DNA of 64,000 nt from Acinetobacter bouvetii DSM 14964 = CIP 107468 (GCF_000368865.1 NZ_KB849727.1:1011000-1074999), one strand, 5' to 3'; positions 37,247 through 46,976 are shown, counted from the stretch's first letter. The notes: generated from the sequence alone by a model not told the origin. Numbers and translations: made by a program.

Positions 37247-38101
37247 ATGAGCGCAGCTACGATTGTTGTATTTGCCCTGCTGGCCTTTGTTGCCGTCACC
37301 ATTTTTAAAGGTGTGCGCATTGTGCCGCAAGGCTATAAATGGATTGTTCAACGTTTAGGCAAATATCACACCACCCTCAGTCCAGGCTTGAACTTTGTCA
37401 TTCCTTATGTCGATGAAGTCTCTTACAAAGTCACCACCAAAGACATTGTGCTGGATATTCCGTCTCAGGAAGTCATCACCCGCGACAATGCTGTTTTATT
37501 GATGAATGCTGTGGCCTACATCAACCTGACCACGCCTGAAAAAGCAGTGTACGGGATCGAAAACTACACATGGGCAATTCAGAACCTCGTGCAGACAGCC
37601 TTGCGTTCCATTGTCGGTGAAATGGATTTAGATGATGCGCTTTCATCACGCGATCATATCAAAGCCCGATTGAAAGCCAGTATTTCCGATGATATTTCGG
37701 ACTGGGGAATTACGTTAAAAACCGTAGAAATTCAAGATATTAAACCATCAAGCACTATGCAGTCCGCAATGGAAGAACAGGCAGCGGCTGAACGTCAGCG
37801 CCGCGCCACGGTCACCAAAGCGGATGGTGAAAAACAGGCCGCCATTTTAGAAGCAGACGGCCGTTTGGAAGCATCACGCCGCGATGCGGAAGCGCAAGTG
37901 GTCTTGGCGGAAGCCTCGCAAAAAGCCATTGAAATGGTGACCTCGGCAGTAGGCGACAAAGAAATTCCTGTCGCTTACCTTCTAGGCGAGCAGTATGTGA
38001 AAGCCATGCAGGATATGTCGAAATCCAATAATGCTAAAACAGTGGTTTTACCTGCAGACATTATGAATACCATTCGCGGCGTGATGGGCCGAAATAACTA
38101 A
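37247..38101 (+). CDS. qmcA: SPFH-domain (stomatin/prohibitin-like) protein QmcA
   Basis: This 284-residue protein has one N-terminal helix, then the SPFH/Band 7 domain (VPQGYKWIVQRLGKYHTTLSPGLNFVIPYVD through SSRDHIKARL) and an Ala/Glu-rich coiled coil around 175-235. It is a scaffold of membrane microdomains and of protease partners such as FtsH. It is cotranscribed with the nfeD-like gene and followed by a terminator. Confidence 0.88.
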   Translation: MSAATIVVFALLAFVAVTIFKGVRIVPQGYKWIVQRLGKYHTTLSPGLNFVIPYVDEVSYKVTTKDIVLDIPSQEVITRDNAVLLMNAVAYINLTTPEKAVYGIENYTWAIQNLVQTALRSIVGEMDLDDALSSRDHIKARLKASISDDISDWGITLKTVEIQDIKPSSTMQSAMEEQAAAERQRRATVTKADGEKQAAILEADGRLEASRRDAEAQVVLAEASQKAIEMVTSAVGDKEIPVAYLLGEQYVKAMQDMSKSNNAKTVVLPADIMNTIRGVMGRNN

Positions 38102-38121
38102 TTCATCATGCTTTTCAAAAC

Positions 38122-38150
38122 AATAGACAGCTTTTTTGCTGTCTATTTTT
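38122..38150 (+). terminator. rho-independent terminator after qmcA
   Basis: AATAGACAGC pairs with GCTGTCTATT across a T-rich loop and is followed by T residues. Confidence 0.85.
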
Positions 38151-38316
38151 ATTTAAGCTGATAAAAAGCCAGCAAAATTTGTTTATTTATGGTTAAATTT
38201 CGCGTTAATTTTTGAAATCTCTTGAATTGATGGCAGTTTATTTTGCCTTCAATTGGCTCTCCCTTTGCTGTCAATTCATATTTCGATCTGCTGTCCAACT
38301 CGAAAATGGATATTGT

Positions 38317-39807
38317 ATGAGCTCCCTGAATCCAACCTTAATCACCTTTCTTTTTTATATTGCCGCCATGATCGTGATTGGCTTGATGGCATACCGGGCA
38401 ACAAGCAATTTTTCCGATTACATTTTAGGGGGCCGCCGTCTAGGAAGTTTTGTTACCGCCCTTTCTGCAGGCGCATCTGACATGAGCGGCTGGCTGCTGA
38501 TGGGCTTGCCGGGCGCCATTTACCTTTCAGGCTTATCTGAAATGTGGATTGCCATCGGTTTAATTATTGGCGCATGGCTAAACTGGCTGCTCGTTGCCGG
38601 ACGGCTGCGCGTGCATACTGAAGTGCAGCACAATGCCTTAACCCTGCCCGATTATTTCTCCAACCGCTTTAACGACCAGAAAAAAGTTTTACGCATCGTT
38701 TCAGCAGTTGTCATCTTGGTGTTCTTTGCTATTTACTGCGCTTCCGGCATGGTTGCCGGCGCACGCCTGTTTGAAAGCATGTTTGACATGTCCTACAGCA
38801 CCGCGCTGTGGATCAGCGCGATTGCAACCATCAGCTATGTCTTTATTGGCGGCTTTCTTGCTGTCAGCTGGACAGATACCATTCAGGCAGGCTTAATGAT
38901 TTTCGCCTTGCTGCTGACCCCGATTGTCGCGCTCATGTCCTTCTCAGACATGAGCCAGGTGACTTTGGCGCTTGAAGCCGCCCGTCCGCAAGCCACCGAT
39001 ATCATCGGCAATTTAAGTGTTGTTACCATCGTGTCACTCATGGCATGGGGCTTGGGCTATTTCGGTCAGCCGCATATTCTTGTCCGTTTTATGGCCGCAG
39101 ATTCGGTGAAGTCCATTCCCAATGCACGCCGCATCGGCATGACGTGGATGACACTCTGCCTAGGCGGCGCAGTCGCAGCGGGTTTCTTCGGCATCGCCTA
39201 CTTCCAGCAGCATCCAGAACTGGCGGGCGCAGTAAATGCGAACCCTGAAACCGTGTTTATGGAACTGACCAAAATCCTGTTTAATCCGTGGATTGCCGGC
39301 ATCGTACTGGCGGCTATTTTGGCTGCGGTCATGAGTACTTTAAGCTGTCAGCTTTTAGTATGCTCAAGCACCTTGACAGAAGATTTCTATAAGTCTTTCC
39401 TGCGTAAGCATGCGTCACAGAAAGAATTGGTGTGGGTCGGCCGCCTGATGGTGCTCTTGATTGCCTTGCTGGCCATTTGGATGGCAGGCAATCCTGAATC
39501 TAAAGTTTTAGGCTTAGTGGCTTATGCATGGGCCGGTTTTGGCGCGGCATTTGGCCCATTGATTATTCTTTCACTGTTCTGGAAACGCATGACCCTAAAT
39601 GGCGCTTTAGCCGGCATGGTCGTTGGCGCAGTCATGGTGATTTTATGGAAGAATGTTTGGGGTGATACTGGCGTTTATGAAATTATTCCTGGCTTTATCT
39701 GCTCATTCATCGCCATTATTGCGGTCAGCTTAATGGGCAAAGCACCTAGTAAAGACATTACCGAGCGTTTTGAAGAAGCGGAACGGATTTACAAAGAAAG
39801 CTTATAA
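38317..39807 (+). CDS. putP: sodium/proline symporter
   Basis: This 496-residue member of the solute:sodium symporter family takes up proline with sodium. There are about 13 helices. The typical PutP segments are SNFSDYILGGRRLGSFVTALSAGASDMSGWLLMGLPGAIY and GYFGQPHILVRFMA. The ATG at 38317 begins just before the first helix; 35 codons of open frame upstream are probably not translated. It is closed by a strong terminator and convergent with ispA. Confidence 0.92.
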   Translation: MSSLNPTLITFLFYIAAMIVIGLMAYRATSNFSDYILGGRRLGSFVTALSAGASDMSGWLLMGLPGAIYLSGLSEMWIAIGLIIGAWLNWLLVAGRLRVHTEVQHNALTLPDYFSNRFNDQKKVLRIVSAVVILVFFAIYCASGMVAGARLFESMFDMSYSTALWISAIATISYVFIGGFLAVSWTDTIQAGLMIFALLLTPIVALMSFSDMSQVTLALEAARPQATDIIGNLSVVTIVSLMAWGLGYFGQPHILVRFMAADSVKSIPNARRIGMTWMTLCLGGAVAAGFFGIAYFQQHPELAGAVNANPETVFMELTKILFNPWIAGIVLAAILAAVMSTLSCQLLVCSSTLTEDFYKSFLRKHASQKELVWVGRLMVLLIALLAIWMAGNPESKVLGLVAYAWAGFGAAFGPLIILSLFWKRMTLNGALAGMVVGAVMVILWKNVWGDTGVYEIIPGFICSFIAIIAVSLMGKAPSKDITERFEEAERIYKESL

Positions 39808-39819
39808 GCGTATTAAACA

Positions 39820-39850
39820 AAAAAAGGAGAACAGCTTGTTCTCCTTTTTT
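39820..39850. terminator. terminator between convergent putP and ispA
   Basis: AAAAAGGAGAACA pairs with TGTTCTCCTTTTT across a 3-nt loop, with A- and T-runs on both sides. Confidence 0.9.
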
Positions 39851-39877
39851 GTTTTCATTCTTTAATCTCAACTGAGA

Positions 39878-40786
39878 TCAGCTTTTCCGCGACAGCAGAA
39901 ATTGGGTGATTTGGCTTAATTGCTCAGCTTTATCACCAAAATAAGCCAATGCGCCTATCGCCTGATTATGCAAATCCTGAGCATAAGCCTTGGCTTGTTC
40001 CAGCCCCATCAAGGCGGGATAAGTTGATTTCTCAACCTGCTGATCTTTGCCAGCCGTTTTTCCCAGAACTTCAGTCTCGGAAACAATATCCAAAATATCA
40101 TCCTGAACTTGGAAAGCCAGCCCAATCGCCTGCCCATACTCTCGCAGTTTCGGAATCGCCTGATCAGTCCCTTCAAACAGCGTTACGGCAGCCATCATCA
40201 CGGCTGCCGTAATCAGCGCCCCAGTTTTATTGCGGTGAATGTTTTCTAATGCATCCTGTGTAATTTTTTTACCTTCAGCCTGCAAATCCAGAACTTGGCC
40301 ATTCACCATTTTTGAAGACGCTGTCGCTAGAATCTGCATTTGTTTCAGCACAATAGACGCTTCAACGGCTGGCCCCTGATCAAACAAGCGGCTGCCTAAA
40401 ATTTCAAAAGCCATCGACTGCAGAATATCTCCAGCCAATAGCGCCGTGTCCTCGCCAAAAGCCACGTGGCATGTCGGCTGGCCGCGGCGCAGCAGATCAT
40501 TGTCCATGCAGGGCAAATCGTCATGCGCCAATGAATAGCAGTGAATAAACTCTATGGCAACCGCTGCGCGGCGCACCGCTGCGGCATTCGGATTTTGCTT
40601 TAATGCGCCGGCTGCATAGCAAAGCGCTGGACGCACCCGCTTGCCGCCCAGCATAACGGCATGGTGCACTGCGCCTTTTAACGGTTCTGGAATTGCAAAG
40701 GCATCCAGCGCAGTCAGTAAATCCTGCTGAATGCGGTTCTGTGCTTCTGTCAGTGCATGAGCCTGCACATCAGTTAAAGACGACAC
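39878..40786 (-). CDS. ispA: farnesyl diphosphate synthase
   Basis: This short-chain prenyltransferase makes geranyl and then farnesyl diphosphate, the substrate of IspB. The first aspartate motif DDLPCMD (about 89-95) has the two-residue insertion typical of bacterial FPP synthases, and the second is DDILD (229-233). Length is 302 residues from a GTG at 40786, chosen because GAGG lies 5 nt upstream. A TTG at 40822 would add 12 residues but lacks a ribosome site. Confidence 0.9.
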   Translation of the reverse strand: MSSLTDVQAHALTEAQNRIQQDLLTALDAFAIPEPLKGAVHHAVMLGGKRVRPALCYAAGALKQNPNAAAVRRAAVAIEFIHCYSLAHDDLPCMDNDLLRRGQPTCHVAFGEDTALLAGDILQSMAFEILGSRLFDQGPAVEASIVLKQMQILATASSKMVNGQVLDLQAEGKKITQDALENIHRNKTGALITAAVMMAAVTLFEGTDQAIPKLREYGQAIGLAFQVQDDILDIVSETEVLGKTAGKDQQVEKSTYPALMGLEQAKAYAQDLHNQAIGALAYFGDKAEQLSQITQFLLSRKS

Positions 40787-41112
40787 GTTCACCTCAATTT
40801 TTTTATCTAAGCGGTATGACAAACTGGCGCTGCATAGAGCCTTAAAAATTTGGCCTGCATCAGTTTCTGGCTTGTTGCATCATACTGCTTTTGCCTTGTT
40901 TTCTCTATCACGAAACTGAATTCTTAAAACTTAAATCTATAATCATGCTCTTTCTGCTAAACGAACCGCAAATTACTCTAAAGCCATGAATCTGATCTTG
41001 AGGTGAAAGGCTGCAGCGGGTGATTCGATGCTGATTGTTATTTTATCCATGCCGTTGAATCGATGAATTGAGCGCTCTGCGTAACAGCTCATAGAACGTT
41101 CTTAAACTGATC
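40787..41112. other. intergenic region without a gene
   Basis: About 325 bp lie upstream of ispA and downstream of prpF. I see no coding frame or strong signal except the terminator at its right end. Confidence 0.6.
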
Positions 41113-41142
41113 TCAAAAATAAAGCCCCTGTTCAGGGGCTTT
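41113..41142 (-). terminator. rho-independent terminator after prpF
   Basis: AAAGCCCCTG pairs with CAGGGGCTTT across 2 nt. On the minus strand it is followed by ATTTTTGAG, and it lies about 60 bp past the prpF stop. Confidence 0.9.
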
Positions 41143-41204
41143 AAAATATTTTCAATCAATTACATGCACATTGAATTACACAATCACGCGATATCAATCG
41201 ATGA

Positions 41205-42395
41205 TTATTTCAAGGCATCTTGCGGAATGCGCACCCAGCCTTCCATCAATACGCGCGCGCTGCGGCTCATCACCGCTTTCTTCACAGCCCATTGTCCATT
41301 TTCCTGTACGGCTTGCGCGCCAACACGCAAAGTTCCGGACGGATGGCCAAAACGTACAGCTTCCCGCTCACCGCCGCCAGCCGCCAAATTCACCAACGTG
41401 CCGGGAATCGCCGCGGCTGTGCCGATTGCGACAGCGGCAGTTCCCATCATTGCATGATGCAATTTGCCCATCGACAGTGCGCGTACCAGAAGATCTGTAT
41501 CCTGCTCGCCAATGGCCTTTCCGCTGGAAGACACATAGCTTTTCGGCCCAGAGACGAAGGCAATTTTTGGCGTATGCTGGCGTTTTTCCGCTTCAGCAAT
41601 ATCTTGAATTAAGCCCATTTGCTTAGCGCCATACGCGCGGATTTTCTCAAAACGCGCCAAGGCTGCGGCATCACCGTTAATTGCATCCTGCAGTTCGGTG
41701 CCTTCATAACCGATATCTGCTGCATTTAAGAAAATTGTTGGAATGCCGGCATTAATGAAGGTCGCTTGAAACTCGCCAACCTCTGGTACAAGCAAGGTAT
41801 CAACCAGATTGCCTGTTGGGAACATCGCGCCGCCATCTTCACCGTCATCTGCTGGATCTAAAAATTCAATCTGCACTTCTGCTGCAGGAAAAGTGACGCC
41901 ATCCAGTTCAAAATCACCTGTTTCCTGCACCTGACCCTGAGTGATTGGCACATGCGCAATAATGGTTTTTTGAATATTGGCCTGCCAAATATGCACCGTG
42001 CAAATGCCATTTTCCGGGATTTTTTCCGCCGCGACTAAACCATTTGCAATTGCAAAAGCGCCTACGGCAGCAGTTAAGTTGCCGCAATTGCCGCTCCAGT
42101 CTACAAAAGCGCTGTCAATGGACACCTGCCCAAATAAATAATCCACATCATGATGCGGCTGCGCGCTTTTATCTAAAATAACTGTTTTACTGGTGCTGGA
42201 TGTTGCGCCGCCCATGCCGTCAATTTGCTTGCCGTAAGGATCTGGACTGCCAATGACACGAAGCAGCAGCTGATCACGAATAGCGCCTGCCTGCTGCGCG
42301 GCTTCCGGCAGATCACTGCGCTTAAAAAATACACCCTTACTGGTGCCGCCACGCATATAAGTTGCTGGAATTTTAATTTGGGGAGCAAATGGCAT
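41205..42395 (-). CDS. prpF: 2-methylaconitate cis-trans isomerase (PrpF family)
   Basis: This 396-residue PrpF-family protein has the N-terminal YMRGGTSKGVFF signature, GGATSSTSKT and SGNCGNLTAAVG, each a conserved part of the active site. In propionate breakdown it isomerises 2-methylaconitate for the AcnD pathway. Here it stands alone without prpB, prpC or acnD, so it could instead act on another aconitate-like or oxalomesaconate-like acid. It has its own terminator. Confidence 0.8.
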   Translation of the reverse strand: MPFAPQIKIPATYMRGGTSKGVFFKRSDLPEAAQQAGAIRDQLLLRVIGSPDPYGKQIDGMGGATSSTSKTVILDKSAQPHHDVDYLFGQVSIDSAFVDWSGNCGNLTAAVGAFAIANGLVAAEKIPENGICTVHIWQANIQKTIIAHVPITQGQVQETGDFELDGVTFPAAEVQIEFLDPADDGEDGGAMFPTGNLVDTLLVPEVGEFQATFINAGIPTIFLNAADIGYEGTELQDAINGDAAALARFEKIRAYGAKQMGLIQDIAEAEKRQHTPKIAFVSGPKSYVSSSGKAIGEQDTDLLVRALSMGKLHHAMMGTAAVAIGTAAAIPGTLVNLAAGGGEREAVRFGHPSGTLRVGAQAVQENGQWAVKKAVMSRSARVLMEGWVRIPQDALK

Positions 42396-42723
42396 ATTCT
42401 GAATCCTTATTTATCATTGTATTGCACAATACCAATCCGATATTGATCGCGCATTATCATAACGGCTTTTACTGAAAATACATTAGCCACAGGACTTAAG
42501 TATAAAAAAACGGCATCTGTCAGATTTCCGCCGGCAGCACAGATTCATCTTTCATAAATAAAATAAAATTAATCTGTTGATTCATTTATTGTTTAATGAT
42601 TAATTTTATTAAAAAATATTTAATGAAACCTATAACTTTTTTTCATATTTTTTGAGCTACTAGGCTATTTCTTCTTGATCTATTACAATCCAAATCACAT
42701 ATTCATTGTCGGGCTGAAATAAC
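42396..42723. other. divergent intergenic region prpF/aroP
   Basis: About 330 AT-rich bp should hold promoters for both neighbouring genes. I see no strong consensus pair, palindrome or small gene. Confidence 0.5.
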
Positions 42724-44076
42724 TTGAATAAAGAGTCGTCTCAACTTCAGCGTGGCTTAAAAAACCGTCATATTCAATTGATTGCCATGGGTGGTGCAAT
42801 TGGTACTGGCTTATTTTTAGGTTCCGCACACGTGATTGAATCTGCCGGTCCATCCATTATTTTGGGTTATGCGATTGGCGGATTAATTGCTTTTTTAATT
42901 ATGCGTCAACTCGGGGAAATGATTGTTGAAGAGCCTGTAGCAGGCTCATTCAGTCATTTTGCGAACAAATACTGGGGCAAATTCGCCGGTTTTCTTGCAG
43001 GCTGGAACTATTGGATTTTATATGTCCTCGTTGCCATGACAGAACTGACCGCCGTCGCGAAATACATCAATTATTGGTGGCCTCACATTCCTGCCTGGGC
43101 ATCGGTGCTGACCTTCTTTGTCATTATCACCTTAGTGAACCTTGGCAATGTAAAATTTTATGGCGAATCTGAATTCTGGCTCTCTATTGTTAAAGTCACT
43201 GCTGTTGTCGCGATGATTGTATTCGGTATTTACTTACTGGTTACAGCAGGCCCGGATTCCACCGCATCTTTCAGCAATCTTTGGACGCATGGTGGCTTCT
43301 TCCCGCACGGCTTTGAAGGTTTGTTTTACATGCTGGCCTTCCTCATGTTCGCTTTTGGCGGTATTGAGCTGATTGGCATGGCGGCAGCTGAAGCCAAAGA
43401 TCCGCAAAAGACCATTCCAAAAGCCATTAACCAAGTCGTTTTGCGTATTCTGGTTTTCTATGTCGGCTCAATGACGATTTTACTGTCGCTTGTGCCATGG
43501 AACGAACTGCAGCTGGGCGGTTTAGACAAAAGCCCATTTGTAATGATCTTCAGCCAGCTGGGTATTGGCTGGGCCGCGCATTTGCTTAACTTTATTATTT
43601 TAACGGCGGCGCTTTCTGTTTATAACAGCGGCATGTATGCCAACAGCCGCATGCTGTTTGGTCTAGCGCAGCAAGGCAATGCGCCGAAAATCTTTACGCA
43701 GACCAATAAGCAAGGTGTGCCAATTCCTGCCGTTCTGTTTTCTGCCTTGCTTATTTTTGGCTGTGTATTACTAAACTACTTTGCACCGGAAGATGCTTTA
43801 AGCAACCTGATTTATATCGTGGTTGGCGCTTTAGTCTTAAACTGGGCAATGATCAGCTTAACGCACCTTAAGTTCATTAAAGCAATGAAAGCAGAAACTA
43901 AGGTATCGCAATTCCCTGCGCTTTGGTCGCCATTCAGCAACTACCTGGTTCTTGCCTTCATTGCGGTTGTGCTCTACATCATGTGGACGCAAGGTTTAAG
44001 CGGCGCCGTGATCATGATTCCAATTTGGATTGCGCTCATGTTTATTCTATTCAAAATACTTTATAGAAAAGCGTAA
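42724..44076 (+). CDS. aroP: aromatic amino acid permease, AroP-type
   Basis: This 450-residue APC-family transporter has 12 helices. The segment LQRGLKNRHIQLIAMGGAIG and the following VEEPVAGSFSHFA, GWNYWILYVLVAM are very close to AroP of enteric bacteria, so phenylalanine, tyrosine and tryptophan import is likely, although related permeases for other amino acids exist. The start is a TTG at 42724, since no ATG lies between there and the first helix. A terminator follows, then tRNA-Arg. Confidence 0.85.
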   Translation: MNKESSQLQRGLKNRHIQLIAMGGAIGTGLFLGSAHVIESAGPSIILGYAIGGLIAFLIMRQLGEMIVEEPVAGSFSHFANKYWGKFAGFLAGWNYWILYVLVAMTELTAVAKYINYWWPHIPAWASVLTFFVIITLVNLGNVKFYGESEFWLSIVKVTAVVAMIVFGIYLLVTAGPDSTASFSNLWTHGGFFPHGFEGLFYMLAFLMFAFGGIELIGMAAAEAKDPQKTIPKAINQVVLRILVFYVGSMTILLSLVPWNELQLGGLDKSPFVMIFSQLGIGWAAHLLNFIILTAALSVYNSGMYANSRMLFGLAQQGNAPKIFTQTNKQGVPIPAVLFSALLIFGCVLLNYFAPEDALSNLIYIVVGALVLNWAMISLTHLKFIKAMKAETKVSQFPALWSPFSNYLVLAFIAVVLYIMWTQGLSGAVIMIPIWIALMFILFKILYRKA

Positions 44077-44091
44077 TTTTCTTAAGCGTTT

Positions 44092-44126
44092 AAAAAGTTA
44101 TTGTTTCGGCAATAACTTTTTTTTTG
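44092..44126 (+). terminator. rho-independent terminator after aroP
   Basis: AAAAAGTTATTG pairs with CAATAACTTTTT across TTTCGG, followed by a T-run. Confidence 0.92.
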
Positions 44127-44158
44127 TTTGAAATTGGAGTAAATTAACTGCGTTTTAC

Positions 44159-44234
44159 GCGCCCTTAGCTTAACTGGATAGAGCAGTTGCCTCCTAAGCG
44201 ACCGACGTGGGTTCGAGTCCCGCAGGGCGTACCA
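44159..44234 (+). tRNA. tRNA-Arg(CCT)
   Basis: The 76-nt sequence folds as a tRNA. The acceptor stem is GCGCCCT with AGGGCGT (one G-T pair). The anticodon stem GTTGC/GCGAC encloses CTCCTAA, giving anticodon CCT. The T arm is GTGGG-TTCGAGT-CCCGC. It has an encoded CCA end. This gene is a common integration site for P4-type elements, and an integrase remnant follows it by 82 bp. Confidence 0.95.
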
Positions 44235-44316
44235 TCTTGGTGTTTCTTTTGATCTGCAGTATTCCAAATAAATAACAAAACCAATTAAATTCAATAAATT
44301 AATAAAGAATATCTAA

Positions 44317-44634
44317 ATGCCTCTTACAAAATCTAAAAGTGCATATGTATTCCCTGTAGCCACATCTAACTTCAAGCCGATATCAGAAAGCACCATTAAT
44401 CAGGCACTGCGTCGTTTAGGCTATATCTGTGAACAAGCCTGTAGACATGGCTTCCGTGCTTCAGCACATCCGATTTTAGAAGAAGTTTTAGAATGTACAA
44501 TTGAACTGATTGAGCGGCAATTGGCCCATCAGATCAAAGATATGCATGGCTGGGCTTATCACCGTACTCAACATTTGGAAAAGAAAAAAAGCAATGATGC
44601 AGAAGCGGACAGATTATTGTGGTGGGTGAAATAA
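44317..44634 (+). pseudogene. 5'-truncated P4-type tyrosine integrase
   Basis: The 105-codon frame matches only the C-terminal end of P4/prophage integrases. It reads YVFPV, then ISESTINQALRRLGY, HGFRASA (catalytic His and Arg), IERQLAHQ (third catalytic His) and AYHRTQHLEKKK with the nucleophile Tyr. The first catalytic Arg and about three quarters of the protein are gone. The ATG lacks a ribosome site. The strand and position just after tRNA-Arg are those of an island integrase, so this is a decayed relic. Confidence 0.85.
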
Positions 44635-44688
44635 TAAGCCTCCATGTATTGATTTTCACACACACATCTTATTATTGAATAGTGCTAA

Positions 44689-44811
44689 GCTTTTGGCGGT
44701 ATTGAGCAAGTCATTCAGAGCCTCCGAAGCCAAATAAGCAATGATGACCAATTATTTGAATTATCCAATCATATTTTTGATGGCCTTTATGCCAACCTAT
44801 CTAGAGAATAA
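44689..44811 (+). pseudogene. C-terminal fragment of a helical regulator (TetR-like)
   Basis: A 40-codon open stretch follows an in-frame stop. It reads GGIEQVIQSLRSQI and then DDQLFELSNHIFDGLYANLSRE before a stop 2 nt upstream of chrA. The amphipathic pattern is like the last helix of TetR-family proteins. No start codon fits, so I treat it as the remnant of a gene once in front of chrA. The family call is weak. Confidence 0.4.
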
Positions 44812-44813
44812 TC

Positions 44814-46166
44814 ATGGAACAAGAACTGATTCCTCCCCCAGAAGCGGAAATAAAAACTGTTTCATTTTGGCAGGCCTTTCTGTTTTGGCTTAAATTAGGA
44901 TTTATTAGTTTTGGCGGACCTGCAGGTCAAATCGCGGTCATGCACCAAGAACTGGTTGAACAGAAGCGCTGGATTTCCGAGAAGCGTTTTTTGCATGCGC
45001 TGAACTACTGTATGTTGCTGCCTGGGCCTGAAGCACAGCAATTAGCGACCTATATCGGCTGGTTAATGCACAGAACCGCTGGTGGATTAGTTGCAGGCAT
45101 TCTTTTTGTCTTGCCCTCCCTGTTTATTTTAATCGGCCTTTCATGGGTCTATGTCAAATTTGGTGATGTCCCCATCATCGCTGGACTTTTTTACGGCATT
45201 AAACCCGCTGTGGTTGCCATTGTTTTTCATGCAACTCACCGGATCGGCAGCCGGTCACTCAAGAATAATTTTTTGTGGCTGATTGCCACGCTCTCATTTA
45301 TCGCGATTTTTTTCTTCAGCGCACCTTTTCCTTTAATCGTTTTCTCTGCCGCGATCATTGGATATCTGACCAGCAAAAAGTATCCGGCCCTATTTTCTAA
45401 TGGAAACACGCATCAGCAGAGTAAAAAAGACTATGGGGCTGCATTAATTGACGATGATACTCCCACACCAGCACATGCGATCTTTAGCTGGAAACGATTG
45501 GGGAGTATTGTTCTGATCGGCGCTCTGCTGTGGCTGATTCCGATCATCAGTCTAAGCTTAACGCTTGGATGGGATCATGCGTATACGCAAATGGCATGGT
45601 TCTTTACTAAAGCTGCGCTGCTGACCTTTGGCGGTGCATATGCCGTTTTACCTTATGTTTATCAAGGGGCTGTGAACTATTATGGCTGGTTAAGCCCAAC
45701 GCAAATGATCGATGGTCTTGCACTGGGTGAAAGCACACCAGGCCCACTGATTATGGTGGTGGCATTTGTTGGCTTTTTAGGGGCATTCAATCATGCGCTC
45801 TTAGGCTCGGATCATCTATTCTTGGCAGGCGCAATTGGCGCAACAATCGTCACTTGGTTTACCTTTTTATTTTCTTTTATTTTTATCTTTGCTGGCGCAC
45901 CGATTATTGAATCGACACATAACGAGCTCAAATTTACGGCGCCACTAACCGCCATTACAGCAGCGGTTGTCGGCGTGATTCTTAACCTTGCACTATTTTT
46001 TAGCTATCACGTGCTTTGGCCAACCGGTTTTAGCGGTTCCTTTGATTTCGTTGCGGCGCTCATTGCCTGTGCTGCCCTGATTGGACTGTTCTATTTTGAG
46101 TTGAAAGTCATGTATGTCCTTGCTGCTTCTGCGTTAATTGGCTTGCTTTGTTTTAGCTTTCTTTAA
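44814..46166 (+). CDS. chrA: chromate efflux transporter ChrA
   Basis: This 450-residue long-chain CHR transporter has two homologous halves with signatures FGGPAGQIAVM (33 onward) and TFGGAYAVLPYV (near 270), plus about 10 to 12 helices. The family exports chromate from the cytoplasm. The N-terminal start MEQELIPPPE follows a regulator fragment by 2 nt. No chrB is present. It lies in the tRNA-Arg island and converges on kdpE. Confidence 0.9.
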   Translation: MEQELIPPPEAEIKTVSFWQAFLFWLKLGFISFGGPAGQIAVMHQELVEQKRWISEKRFLHALNYCMLLPGPEAQQLATYIGWLMHRTAGGLVAGILFVLPSLFILIGLSWVYVKFGDVPIIAGLFYGIKPAVVAIVFHATHRIGSRSLKNNFLWLIATLSFIAIFFFSAPFPLIVFSAAIIGYLTSKKYPALFSNGNTHQQSKKDYGAALIDDDTPTPAHAIFSWKRLGSIVLIGALLWLIPIISLSLTLGWDHAYTQMAWFFTKAALLTFGGAYAVLPYVYQGAVNYYGWLSPTQMIDGLALGESTPGPLIMVVAFVGFLGAFNHALLGSDHLFLAGAIGATIVTWFTFLFSFIFIFAGAPIIESTHNELKFTAPLTAITAAVVGVILNLALFFSYHVLWPTGFSGSFDFVAALIACAALIGLFYFELKVMYVLAASALIGLLCFSFL

Positions 46167-46197
46167 TGTATATCAATTGAATGAAGGCCTTCTTTTC

Positions 46198-46231
46198 TGG
46201 GATTTGATTGAATCAATCCCACAATATTTTT
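46198..46231. terminator. weak terminator between chrA and kdpE
   Basis: GGGATT-T-GATT pairs with AATCAATCCC, with one bulged base, and ACAATATTTTT follows. It lies between convergent stops. Confidence 0.4.
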
Positions 46232-46261
46232 AAGTCCCTTGTGTTCTCTTGAAGTTGATCG

Positions 46262-46966
46262 CTAGGATTCACCCAAAAAACGCAACCCCACGCCTGCAAT
46301 GGTAAAAATATATTTTGGAGTGACCGCAGAATCTCCAATTTTGCTGCGGAGTTTTTTCACCAAGATTCGAAGATAATGGGTATCTTCTTCATGACTAATA
46401 CCCCATAACTCCGTCATAATTTGTTTTTGTGTGACGATCTTGCCCTGATGGCGAATCAAGAGTGCTAACAGTTGAAATTCTTTTTTGCTGAGCACAATTT
46501 CTTCCTGTGCAAACCTCACCACATGTTCAGCCACATCCACAGATAATTGACCATCATCAAATACAATATTCTGTTCAGACTGTTGCGGTTTATTGCGAAA
46601 CATCACCCGAATACGGGCACATAATTCCTGAATGCTAAACGGTTTGGTGACATAATCATTTGCACCTGCATCGAGCAATTTAATTTTTTGATTTTCATCA
46701 GGACGTGCAGATAACACAATCACAGGAATATCTGACCACTGCCGCATCTCGGTCAACACCTGCTGTCCTTCCATATCAGGTAAACCCAAATCTAAAATCA
46801 GTAAATCCGCGCCTCGTGTTGCCAAAATTTCTAAGCCTTTCATGCCATTTTCAGCAACATGCACCTGATAGCCTTGTGCGCGTAAAGCAATGTCTAAAAA
46901 TTTTCGAATTTGAGGTTCATCATCAATAATTAAAATTGATGCACTCGGATAGATTGTTTGTGGCAT
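46262..46966 (-). CDS. kdpE: KdpE response regulator
   Basis: This 234-residue OmpR-family regulator switches on kdpABC when potassium is scarce. The phosphoacceptor is Asp59 (LLILDLGLPDMEG), and the acidic pocket is IDDE. The winged-helix domain ends LRILVKKLRSKIG and TIAGVGLRF. It is the last gene in kdpABCDE, 10 nt after kdpD. Confidence 0.95.
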   Translation of the reverse strand: MPQTIYPSASILIIDDEPQIRKFLDIALRAQGYQVHVAENGMKGLEILATRGADLLILDLGLPDMEGQQVLTEMRQWSDIPVIVLSARPDENQKIKLLDAGANDYVTKPFSIQELCARIRVMFRNKPQQSEQNIVFDDGQLSVDVAEHVVRFAQEEIVLSKKEFQLLALLIRHQGKIVTQKQIMTELWGISHEEDTHYLRILVKKLRSKIGDSAVTPKYIFTIAGVGLRFLGES

Positions 46967-46976
46967 AAAAGATCAT

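Noticed and set aside
44082..44294. 70-codon minus-strand frame over tRNA-Arg
   Set aside because: It runs antisense through the tRNA and aroP terminator; the RDSNPRR-like text is the complement of tRNA sequence.
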